NCBI RefSeq assembly: GCF_037975245.1
Contig: NC_092574.1
Span: 19,625,713-19,689,712 of the forward strand
DNA: 64,000 nt
Origin: Apostichopus japonicus
Taxonomy: Eukaryota; Echinodermata; Holothuroidea; Aspidochirotida; Stichopodidae
Reading direction: 5' to 3'
The notes beneath the pieces are model-generated. The model searched no databases, had not been told where the DNA came from, and saw only the letters and a list, made by a program, of their open reading frames with translations. Below are positions 31,935 through 42,759 of this stretch, one piece after another. Position 1 is the first letter of the stretch; the number at the start of each line of letters is the position of its first letter. The position numbers and the translations under genes were made by a program.

Positions 31935-32705
31935 ACGAGTATAAAAACTTCTTCATTCCGAATTCAAGGGAGCATTGCATGGACGTAAAAAAATTGAAGG
32001 AATATCTTGAAGAAGCAAAGCATTGTACATATTTGACATCACAAAGGAGGCTGTTTGCTTAAAGTTCACCTTGGGTATATAGTACTTTTCTTTCTGTTTA
32101 ATCAATTTCGTTGTCCTACATAGGTTTTTTTTTGGTGACCTTGTTGGGCTCAATGAGCACTTTCAACAACGTGGGATAGGGTCAAAAGACGAATACTTGA
32201 TACACATCAACTTTATGACTGCTACCGCTTTCATTGTTTTCTCCTTTGTCTCAACGATAATAGTGTTGCTTAAGACAAACTGAACTAATATTATTATGAT
32301 CTGAACTTGGGGGAGATATAGATCAAATGTAACTGTACTTTTTGTAAGTCAAGTGTCTGGACGAGAGGACATTTACTCGGTGCGTCACGTGCTTGGCTAT
32401 ATATATATAAGCTTCCAACGATACGCCGACTGACGTGTGTAGTAGGAAAGGAATCACATGATTGATATATGCGTCAGCTGATTATGAATACGAACGTGAT
32501 TGGTCTGTTTATGACTATGACGCACATATGGCATAGGTCAAGGGTTATTGCTTGTATTATGAAACTTCCTCTCACCCGGCTCACCACCCCCCCCCCCACT
32601 TCCCTAGTAAATTGAATTGATTGAAAAGATTTGAATTCCAAGGTTAAACTGTGGAAATTATGCGATCGATATATTTGAATACATTATACCTCCCACACAC
32701 ACATC
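31935..32705. other. Intergenic, nothing recognised
   Basis: AT-rich with a C run near 32587-32597 and a (TA)n patch at 32399-32408. No gene or element identified. Confidence 0.4.
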
Positions 32706-33063
32706 TTAAAGGTCTGCTGTATAGACCTCAACTATAGCACGCTATCATGGAACGTTTCTTGCGATTACGTAATCGACCTGCCTTGGTCGTAAAATGACCT
32801 CTTTTTACCAATTAGTCTGCAACGCCTGCCACATACTTTTCTTGTATGAGGGTCTTTGTGTGACCGTTGTATTAACTACACTGTAGACATGGACATAATG
32901 TCCACACAGTGTTTACAGAAAGAGCCTAATGGTGTTAAGAAGCTATGCAGGCTAATTGTAGAGCCTGGGGTCAAATTTACGACCGTGGCAGGTCGATTAC
33001 GTAATCACAAAACTTTCCTATCTATAGCGTGCTATAATTGGAGCCAATAATGCAAACCTTTAA
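32706..33063. mobile_element. TTAA-flanked MITE, 350 bp, long terminal inverted repeats
   Basis: TTAA at 32706-32709 and 33060-33063. The ends read AGGT inward from each TTAA. The inverted arms extend about 100 bp, and both contain ATAGCACGCTAT and GATTACGTAATCGACCTGCC. No coding content. TTAA targeting and long arms suggest a piggyBac-type non-autonomous element. Confidence 0.75.
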
Positions 33064-34619
33064 AAGTGAAAATTATTGAGCGACTAACTTAATTGAATGT
33101 GTTTGATTCCCAAACGTATAACTGTTTGTTACAACCTCCCCTGATGGACAACTTTCCGTCTCCCGGACATTTCATTTTTATCCCGGCATATACGGTACTA
33201 ATCACAAACAAAGGGAAATTTACTTTCACTATTTGAAATGAAATTTTAATCAATATATGTAAACTAGATATTTTGAACGGATTTTGTGTATAAGAAGTCG
33301 ACATTTCGACTTGGCAGTCTATTTGAATTCTCCTCGAATGTTTTCTTTTTAAGGTACAGCCTATACTAAAATACTATATGTAGCTTTTCTTCTTCCTACG
33401 GGTTTGTTTTTCCTCGTATCCGTTTTTTCCGAAGAGACTACGTGGAAAATACTAAAACCAAAACAGAAAGTCAGACGAATTATGTAGCCTTTAGATGATC
33501 AGACTTATGTTTAAAAGTCTAGTCTTCAGATATGGCAATTTGAATTTAGCCATACCTCCAAGTTTTGAGAGAGAGAGGGAGGGAGTGAGGGGAGGGGTTA
33601 CATGACAAGAATTTAATGATAAAACCCCAAAGCTACTCTGGGTTCCGATACATTTTTAAAGTCTCACAGACCTCGTCAGTTTAGATACGCTCCACAGAAA
33701 GATAAAACACACGTGTGGACATAACGCTCTCTTACAAATATTAACTAATCAAGGTTGACCCCAATACGCGAGAAAATCACCCTAAAGTTCGCCAATGTTC
33801 AATCTTTTACAAGTATTAAGTCGACCGAAACCATTTCACGTTACTATAGGGCTTTTAATAATCTCTCATAATTGCTTCTCCATATTTGCAAACAATTTGA
33901 AAAAAACAAAACAGGAAATCATTCTGAGCAAGATTTTTTTGATTTGGACATTGTTTTAGCTTACTGAAAGTTGGGTATATATAGTACATACCTAGTTCAA
34001 TAACTTAAAAAATATAAAAACTGCAAACATGTATCTTTCTTTTTTTCTTTTATTATTATTATTCCACCTTACGTTCTTTATTTTGGTTCATAAGGCAATG
34101 TATACTTATATTAAAAGTACCACGTGATTGCTCTCAAAGCTAGTCGAACTTTCACTGCTATCCAACAGTTTTTCTATATATGGACAATTTCTATTATTTT
34201 ATCTTTAAAAAAAATATCAACTGTTGGTATACACAAATGGATCCTACAAAGAAGAGCTGTTCTCTTCCAAATATACATAAAACTTATCGTGCTAAAAATG
34301 AAAATCATAATTTTTTTTTATTGTGAACAGCATCACAAAGGTGACTTTTCTTCTTTTTCTTGCCTTCTTCTTTTTTAGTATTAAAACGAAGCGATGTTAA
34401 GCGCAACTAATTTAGAAAGAAAGTAATTTTGTGATCTTCAAAACTGTTCCCCTGTGGTGCAAAATGGTTACAAATGAACGTTACAATATTTCAAAGTTTA
34501 TATACAGTTATCAATATACATTAATTAATTATCAAACACTTTATACATGATTGTTTTGTTTCGTCATCGGTAATTGTTACTGAGGGATCAAACATCACGG
34601 CAATTTAGCAAGCATATTT
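33064..34619. other. Intergenic AT-rich DNA
   Basis: A GAGAGAGGGAGGG purine tract lies near 33568-33597. No gene or mobile element recognised. Confidence 0.4.
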
Positions 34620-34741
34620 ATACCTTTAAAGTTTTTATACCTTTTTTAAAGTTTTTATAAAGTTTTTAAAGTTTTTTTTAAATTTTTTTAAAAGTTTTTT
34701 TAAAGTTTTTTTAAAGTTTTTTATACCTTTCATATTGATAC
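34620..34741. repeat. Cryptic T-rich repeat (AAAGTTTTT-like)
   Basis: Repeated AAAGTTTTT motifs with variable T length, abutting the 5' end of the truncated LINE copy at 34742. A slippage-prone tract, perhaps the target site. Confidence 0.6.
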
Positions 34742-34838
34742 CTTTTTGGGGAGTCTCCTACTTTGTTAAGCCTTACAGGCTTTATAGGAGACTTCCCGTC
34801 ACACTGTAAATTGTGATGAAACAAATAAATATACAAAT
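34742..34838 (+). mobile_element. 5'-truncated LINE copy, ~97 bp of 3' end only
   Basis: Matches the 3' terminus of the LINE at 25083-29429: GGGGAGTCTCCTACTTTG, the same hairpin, GTCACACTGTAAATTG, and a TACAAA tail. An extreme 5' truncation typical of LINE insertion. Confidence 0.92.
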
Positions 34839-35344
34839 ATAAAGTAAAGTACATGTGTCGAAGCTATACAATCGCCATAGCGGAATTGTTTACGTGTGAA
34901 TGATATCAGAAAGCTACTTTTAAGGGGTACATACCCTCGCTTGGTCGCATTTTTGTTCCTTCAAGCCCAAGCAGGCACGAGTGAGCATTATTACGTGTAG
35001 ATTGCGTCCATAAGGGACGAATTAGACGCTAATTTCGGGCATAATTTGTACATTGTACGATGATTTGTAAATAAATACACTAGGGAAACCATTTCCACGG
35101 TCAATAAATAGCTATTACCGATCTGCTATAGGCAATTGCAGTGATTACGTCATCTATCCCTCGTGTCGAAGCTTTTGTTTTTGTATGTTTTCTGGCTTTG
35201 AAACATTCCTTTCAAGTCGTTTTGGTGTCATCGTGTACCTTGTATTGGCGAATTTCGAGTGACTCGTTTTCTATTTCGTATTTTCCTGCGAGGATGTCAC
35301 TTTTTCAAGTCCTATCTTCGTCACTACTGTTTATTTCTACTCTC
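34839..35344. other. Short intergenic stretch between LINE copies
   Basis: No recognised gene or repeat. Confidence 0.35.
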
Positions 35345-36401
35345 ATCTACTCTCATCACATAAAACTGTTTCTACTGAACTAACTAAATTTTCCAGCTGG
35401 TTTGCAGCAAACAAATTATCTCTTAATATAGAAAAAACTAATTATATGGTGTTTAATGCTAGTCACTCATTCAGATGGGATCACAATATTACCATGAATG
35501 ATAAAATTATTAATCGGGTTAACACTACTAAGTTCTTGGGTGTACACATAGACAATAAACTTTCGTGGCGTGATCACATATCAGCAGTCTGTAACAGAGT
35601 GTCTAGAAATACTGGTATTATATGCAAATTAAAACATTATTTACCTCCAAATATACTCAGAACACTCTATATAACTCTGATTTTACCCCAATTAACTTAT
35701 TGCACGACTATTTGGTCAGGAACCTATTCTACAAATCTTAATCACCTATGTGTCCTCCAGAAGAGAGCTATCCGTCATATATCACATGCTGCACCACGTG
35801 ATCATACTAGCCCATTATACAAAAGATTAAATTTATTAAAACTAAATGATATTATAAGAGTCCAGCTTGCAACATTTTCATATAAAGCATGGAATGGATT
35901 GCTACCCGAGGCTTTTAAAGATTTTATATATAGTAATAGACTAATCCACAACCATCAAACACGCCATTGTAATAACGCCCATGTTTTATCCCAACGAAGT
36001 ACTTTAAGTTCTTTTAACCCTCGTATTCGTGCTATAAAAACGTGGAATAATCTCCAGGATAATGTTAAGAATAAGCCTTCTTACTCTGTATTCAAAAGGA
36101 ATCTCCAAACTGTAATTATTTCTCACTATTGATGGATTTATTCTTGTGTGTGTTTGCGATTAAGATCATTATAAAGATTGTTAGGATTGCTTATTAACAT
36201 TATTAATTTCAAGTAGAGTCAATTCGATTATTTCATCATTGTAGATGCTACTATTAACTTTTCTTTTTCTATTCTTAAGTTTTTCTTTCTTTTTTTCTTT
36301 TTGGGGAGTCTCCTACTTTGTTAAGCCTTACAGGCTTTATAGGAGACTTCCCGTCACACTGTAAATTGTGATGAAACAAATAAATATACAAAATACAAAT
36401 A
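35345..36401 (+). pseudogene. 5'-truncated LINE copy: end of RT ORF2 plus 3' UTR
   Basis: Nearly identical to the 3' 1.06 kb of the LINE at 25083-29429, starting at CTACTCTCATCACATAAAAC. The frame 35446-36132 encodes the last 228 residues of ORF2 with only a few substitutions and no stop. The high identity means a recent insertion from the same or a sibling source. No RT core is present, so it is dead on arrival. Confidence 0.95.
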
Positions 36402-36830
36402 TTTGTAGCCTACGTATACTCTTCATTGGCTTACTGTGTGCGCCTACTATAGTAGGTATGCTTAGGCCTCATAGCTTGGTAAATAGATATTCTGGGATTT
36501 ATTACACTCCTCCTAGCAGTCCTGTTATCTGCCTCAGCAATCCGACATTCCATTCGTACACAAAAGATGAGTTGTTACGTTACACAGGCGCGTACATCCA
36601 GGATTTTCTAACCCGGGGGCGCGAAGTACTAAGCGGAGCGCCACCATCGGTTGGCGCGCAGCGTACAAGAAAATTTCTGATTTTGATACCCCCCAGATCA
36701 CCGGAAATGGCACTTCTCGGGCTTGAAAATGAGCAACCAGATGTACACTTTTGCCTGAGAACCAAGTATTTCCCAAAAGTTTTTTTCCATCCATAACCTT
36801 TTTGAAGATTGTCACCAGTCACACACATCA
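36402..36830. repeat. Relative of the hAT-type element body
   Basis: 36638-36735 matches 30376-30482 (GCGGAGCGCCACCATCGG, TACAAGAAAATTT, CCCAGAT, CCGGAAA, GGCACTTC). The left edge near 36587 reads CAGGCGCGTACATCCAGGAT, a terminus style shared by marine hAT-like elements. A right end was not found. Confidence 0.5.
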
Positions 36831-37228
36831 TGTTCGACCTCATTGCATGTCCTATGGATCATTGCTTTTGTAGGTGATTCTACGTCACGGCCCACAATAT
36901 CCGAAAGCCCCACTTTTCAAGGTTTTAAGCCCATTATTTGTTGAGAATTTGAAAATTCACATTTCTCGTGAATAAAAATCACTTCAAAACATACCCATAA
37001 TGTTGCTCAAAATTCAATCAATCGAAAAGCAATATAGAAAACCTCCTTGAATCCCTAATATACAGGTCAAAATTGCACGAGTAGAGGAAGTATGATGAAG
37101 AATGTTGGTGAGGAAATTTTCGAAAATTCCGACACAGTTAATTTATTGGTGTAGAAATATTGCAACCTCTTATAATGGCTATCATGAAACTTGGTTGAAG
37201 GAAAAATAGCAGATATTTCCGATATCAG
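36831..37228. other. Unassigned stretch before LINE fragments
   Basis: AT-rich, with no recognised feature. May be the remainder of the hAT-like relative. Confidence 0.3.
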
Positions 37229-37715
37229 GTATATTTATTTTTATTTTATTTATTTATTTGTTTTTCCACAGAAGTACAAAGCGGAGGGAAGTCTTCCATA
37301 AAGCTTAAAAGCTTAACAAAGTGGAAGACTCCCTAAAGAAAAAAAAAAAAAATTAATAAATACAAATTGAATGTTTGTTACATAATGTACAGAAACTGCT
37401 GAAGTAAATAACTCATTTACATAATTTAATATGATGATATCAATTCTTTTTTTAAACATTTCTTAAATGAATTCTTTGTAGCCTTAGATTTAACGGTATT
37501 GCTTAATGAGTTCCATAACTTAGTTGCACGGTTGCGAAAGCTGCGTGTACCTAATTTCGTATGATAGAAGTTGCAATGAGCATTTTGTCTATTTCGGGTA
37601 TTATAATTGTATAATTCTACATTAATTGTATAGAAATTATGAAAGGAACCCGGAAGTAGCCCATGCCATGCTTTATACGTAAATACAGCAAGTTGTAGCC
37701 TTATAATATCATTTA
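37229..37715 (-). pseudogene. 5'-truncated LINE, second subfamily, minus orientation
   Basis: On the minus strand, ELNDIIRLQLAVFTYKAWHG through LWNSLSNTVKS and KNSFKKCLKKEL, then stop, match the C-terminal end of the LINE ORF2 with about half the residues changed. The 3' UTR has a hairpin (AGTCTTCCA/TGGAAGACT, 37290-37330) and an (AAATA)n tail at the low-coordinate end. 5' truncated at about 37715. Confidence 0.9.
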
Positions 37716-37972
37716 ATTCAATCATTCATTTAATTCATATCAATACTAAAGAAATTATTATGTCTTATTAATTATGATTTAGCTGCATAGTCGCATAGCA
37801 GCATATTCACATATTTAAGCGTTTACGTATTGTTATTAACATTATTTTCACTATTTTCTATCTTTTCTTCATGGGAGTCTTCTGTTTTGTTAAGCCAGCA
37901 TAGGCTTTTCAGAAGACTTCCATTCACATTGTAATATTTATGTGAAAAAACAAATAAATGAATGAATGAATA
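37716..37972 (+). mobile_element. 5'-truncated LINE 3' UTR, third subfamily
   Basis: Plus-strand 3' end with hairpin AGTCTTCTG (37876-37884)/CAGAAGACT (37910-37918), inner AAGCC/GGCTT, ending in (AATG)n. TAATT borders it on both sides. The same flanking sequence without this insert occurs three times inside the satellite, supporting the boundaries. Confidence 0.8.
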
Positions 37973-38060
37973 ATTTCAGCAGGTTTTGACCTTTAAACAA
38001 TGGACTAGTATGCTGACGAAATGCAGCATGTGTTATGTTACGTATTGCGCCTTTTGTAGT
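37973..38060. other. Satellite-adjacent unique flank, also copied inside the array
   Basis: TTTCAGCAGGTTTTGACC to TGTAGTTAATTAATCC. This segment recurs at 40071-40230, 41088-41247 and 42600-42759 within the satellite. Confidence 0.85.
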
Positions 38061-40070
38061 TAATTAATCCACCTAGTATCTCAGTCCATACAGTGGCGCG
38101 ATGGCTCGGCGCACTGTACGAGCTGATGATCGAGACTGTCTTTTGCATCCGTGGTTCGAACCCCGGGTGATGACGTCTTTTACCGAGTGCCTACACGGGG
38201 AGCTGTAAGTATTAGTTAATCCACCTAATATCTCAGTCCATACAGTGGCGCGATGGCTCGGCGCACTGTACGAGCTGATGATCGAGACTCTCTTTTGCAT
38301 CCGTGGTTCGAACCCCGGGTGATGACGTCTTTTGCCGAATGCCTACACGGGGAACTGTAAGTATTAGTTAATCCACCTAATATCTCAGTCCATACAGTGG
38401 CGCGATGGCTCGGCGCACTGTACGAGCTGATGATCGAGACTCTCTTTTGCATCCGTGGTTCGAACCCCGGGTGATGACGTCTTTTACCGAGTGCCTACAC
38501 GGGGAGCTGTAAGTATTAGTTAATCCACCTAATATCTCAGTCCATACAGTGGCGCGATGGCTCGGCGCACTGTACGAGCTGATGATCGAGACTCTCTTTT
38601 GCATCCGTGGTTCGAACCCCGGGTGATGACGTCTTTTGCCGATCTTTTACAGCAAGTGCCTACACGGGGAGCTGTAAGTATTAGTTAATCCACATAATAT
38701 CTCAGTCCATACAGTGGCGCGATGGCTCGGCGCACTGTACGAGCTGATGATCGAGACTCTCTTTTGCATCCGTGGTTCGAACCCCGGGTGATGACGTCTT
38801 TTGCCGAATGCCTACACGGGGAGCTGTAAGTATTAGTTAATCCACCTAATATCTCAGTCCATACAGTGGCGCGATGGCTCGGCGCACTGTACGAGCTGAT
38901 GATCGAGACTCTCTTTTGCATCCGTGGTTCGAACCCCGGGTGATGACGTCTTTTGCCGATCTTTTACAGCAAGTGCCTACACGGGGAGCTGTAAGTATTA
39001 GTTAATCCACATAATATCTCAGTCCATACAGTGGCGCGATGGCTCGGCGCACTGTACGAGCTGATGATCGAGACTCTCTTTTGCATCCGTGGTTCGAAGC
39101 CCGGGTGATGACGTCTTTTGCCGATCTTTTACGGCAAGTGCCTACACGGGGAGCTGTAAGTATTAGTTAATCCACCTAATATCTCAGTCCATACAGTGGC
39201 GCGATGGCTCGGCGCACTGTACGAGCTGATGATCGAGACTCTCTTTTGCTTCCGTGGTTCGAACCCCGGGTGATGACGTCTTTTGCCGATCTTTTACAGC
39301 AAGTGCCTACACGGGGAGCTGTAAGTATTAGTTAATCCACCTAATATCTCAGTCCATACAGTGGCGCGATGGCTCGGCGCACTGTACGAGCTGATGATCG
39401 AGACTCTCTTTCGCATCCGTGGATCGAACCCCGGGTGATGACGTCTTTTGCCGATCTTTTACAGCAAGTGCCTACACGGGGAGCTGTAAGTATTAGTTAA
39501 TCCACCTAATATCTCAGTCCATACAGTGGCGCGATGGCTCGGCGCACTGTACGAGCTGATGATCGAGACTCTCTTTTGCATCCGTGGTTCGAACCCCGGT
39601 TGATGACGTCTTTTACCGATCTTTTACAGCAAGTGCTTACACGGTGAGCTGTAACTATTAGTTAATCCACCTAATATCTCAGTCCATACAGTGGCGCGAT
39701 GGCTCGGCGCACTGTACGAGCTGATGATCGAGACTCTCTTTTGCATCCGTGGTTCGAACCCCGGGTGATGACGTCTTTTACCGAGTGCCTACACGGGGAG
39801 CTGTAAGTATTAGTTAATCCACCTAATATCTCAGTCCATACAGTGGCGCGATGGCTCGGCGCACTGTACGAGCTGATGATCGAGACTCTCTTTTGCATCC
39901 GTGGTTCGAACCCCGGGTGATGACGTCTTTTGCCGATCTTTTACAGCAAGTGACTACACGGTGAGCTGTAAGTATTAGTTAATCCACCTAATATCTCAGT
40001 CCATACAGTGGCGCGATGGCTCGGCGCACTGTACGAGCTGATGATCGAGACTCTCTTTTGCATCTCTCTT

Positions 40071-40230
40071 TTGCTTTATACGTAAATACAGCAAGTTGTA
40101 GCCTTATAATATCATTTAATTTCAGCAGGTTTTGACCTTTAAACAATGGACTAGTATGCTGACGAAATGCAGCATGTGTTATGTTACGTATTGCGCCTTT
40201 TGTAGTTAATTAATCCACCTAGTATCTCAG
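40071..40230 (+). repeat. Left-flank segment embedded in the array, copy 1
   Basis: TTGCTTTATACGTAAATACAG (from the minus-strand LINE) joined directly to TTTCAGCAGGTTTTGACC and on to the first-unit junction. It lacks the 257 bp present at 37716-37972. Preceded by a 13-bp partial duplication of satellite (CTCTCTTTTGC). Confidence 0.92.
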
Positions 40231-41087
40231 TCCATACAGTGGCGCGATGGCTCGGCGCACTGTACGAGCTGATGATCGAGACTCTCTTTTGCATCCGTGG
40301 TTCGAACCCCGGGTGATGACGTCTTTTACCGAGTGCCTACACGGGGAGCTGTAAGTATTAGTTAATCCACCTAATATCTCAGTCCATACAGTGGCGCGAT
40401 GGCTCGGCGCACTGTACGAGCTGATGATCGAGACTCTCTTTTGCATCCGTGGTTCCAACTCCGGGTGATGACGTCTTTTGCCGAATGCCTACACGGGGAG
40501 CTGTAAGTATTAGTTAATCCACCTAATATCTCAGTCCATACAGTGGCGCGATGGCTCGGCGCACTGTACGAGCTGATGATCGAGACTCTCTTTTGCATCC
40601 GTGGTTCGAACCCCGGGTGATGACGTCTTTTGCCGATCTTTTACAGCAAGTGACTACACGGGGAGCTGTAAGTATTAGTTAATCCACCTAATATCTCAGT
40701 CCATACAGTGGCGCGATGGCTCGGCGCACTGTACGAGCTGATGATCGAGACTCTCTTTTGCATCCGTGGTTCGAACCCCGGGTGATGACGTCTTTTACCG
40801 AGTGCCTACACGGGGAGCTGTAAGTATTAGTTAATCCACCTAATATCTCAGTCCATACAGTGGCGCGATGGCTCGGCGCACTGTACGAGCTGATGATCGA
40901 GACTCTCTTTTGCATCCGTGGTTCGAACCCCGGGTGATGACGTCTTTTGCCGATCTTTTACAGCAAGTGACTACACGGTGAGCTGTAAGTATTAGTTAAT
41001 CCACCTAATATCTCAGTCCATACAGTGGCGCGATGGCTCGGCGCACTGTACGAGCTGATGATCGAGACTCTCTTTTGCATCTCTCTT

Positions 41088-41247
41088 TTGCTTTATACGT
41101 AAATACAGCAAGTTGTAGCTTTATAATATCATTTAATTTCAGCAGGTTTTGACCTTTAAACAATGGACTAGTATGCTGACGAAATGCAGCATGTGTTATG
41201 TTACGTATTGCGCCTTTTGTAGTTAATTAATCCACCTAGTATCTCAG
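41088..41247 (+). repeat. Left-flank segment embedded in the array, copy 2
   Basis: Exactly 1017 bp downstream of copy 1, with a GCC to GCT change at about 41118. The whole 1017-bp block between is a higher-order repeat. Confidence 0.92.
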
Positions 41248-42599
41248 TCCATACAGTGGCGCGATGGCTCGGCGCACTGTACGAGCTGATGATCGAGACT
41301 TTCTTTTGCATCCGTGGTTCGAACCCCGGGTGATGACGTCTTTTACCGAGTGCCTACACGGGGAGCTGTAAGTATTAGTTAATCCACCTAATATCTCAGT
41401 CCATACAGTGGCGCGATGGCTCGGCGCACTGTACGAGCTGATGATCGAGACTCTCTTTTGCATCCGTGGTTCGAACTCCGGGTGATGACGTCTTTTGCCG
41501 AATGCCTACACGGGGAGCTGTAAGTATTAGTTAATCCACCTAATATCTCAGTCCATACAGTGGCGCGATGGCTCGGCGCACTGTACGAGCTGATGATCGA
41601 GACTCTCTTTTGCATCCGTGGTTCGAACCCCGGGTGATGACGTCTTTTGCCGATCTTTTACAGCAAGTGACTACACGGGGAGCTGTAAGTATTAGTTAAT
41701 CCACCTTATATCTCAGTCCATACAGTGGCGCGATGGCTCGGCGCACTGTACGAGCTGATGATCGAGACTCTCTTTTGCATCCGTGGTTCGAACCCCGGGT
41801 GATGACGTCTTTTGTCGATCTTTTACAGCAATTACCTACACGGGGAGCTGTAAGTATTACTTAATCCACATAATATCTCAGTCCATACAGTGGCGCGATG
41901 GCTCGGCGCAGTGTACGAGCTGATGATCGAGACTCTCTTTTGCATCCGTGGTTCGAACCCCGGGTGATGACGTCTTTTGCCGATCTTTTACAGCAAGTGA
42001 CTACACGGGGAGCTGTAAGTATTAGTTAATCCACCTAATATCTCAGTCCATACAGTGGCGCGATGGCTCGGCGCACTGTACGAGCTGATGATCGAGACTC
42101 TCTTTTGCATCCGTGGTTCGAACCCCGGGTGATGACGTCTTTTGCCGATCTTTTACAGCAAGTGCCTACACGGGGAGCTGTAAGTATTAGTTAATCCACC
42201 GAATATCTCAGTCCATACAGTGGCGCGATGGCTCGGCGCACTGTACGAGCTGATGATCGAGACTCTCTTTTGCATCCGTGGTTCGAACCCCGGGTGATGA
42301 CGTCTTTTACCGAGTGCCTACACGGGGAGCTGTAAGTATTAGTTAATCCACCTAATATCTCAGTCCATACAGTGGCGCGATGGCTCGGCGCACTGTACGA
42401 GCTGATGATCGAGACTCTCTTTTGCATCCGTGGTTCGAACCCCGGGTGATGACGTCTTTTTCCGATCTTTTACAGCAAGTGACTACACGGTGAGCTGTAA
42501 GTATTAGTTAATCCACCTAATATCTCAGTCCATACAGTGGCGCGATGGCTCGGCGCACTGTACGAGCTGATGATCGAGACTCTCTTTTGCATCTCTCTT

Positions 42600-42759
42600 T
42601 TGCTTTATACGTAAATACAGCAAGTTGTAGCCTTATAATATCATTTAATTTCAGCAGGTTTTGACCTTTAAACAATGGACTAGTATGCTGACGAAATGCA
42701 GCATGTGTTATGTTACGTATTGCGCCTTTTGTAGTTAATTAATCCACCTAGTATCTCAG
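42600..42759 (+). repeat. Left-flank segment embedded in the array, copy 3
   Basis: 1512 bp downstream of copy 2, which is 1017 plus three extra 165-bp units. Same junction sequence as copies 1 and 2. Confidence 0.92.

Noticed and set aside
37229-37972. Single LINE insertion with 5' inversion (twin priming)
   Set aside because: Both halves carry their own, different 3' hairpin and tail, so they are two insertions from different subfamilies.
38091-38100. Satellite unit starts CAGTGGCG, like the hAT terminus at 30195
   Set aside because: Only 8 bases match and there is no 8-bp duplication per unit. Many tRNA-derived sequences share GTGGCG-like starts, so this is probably coincidence.
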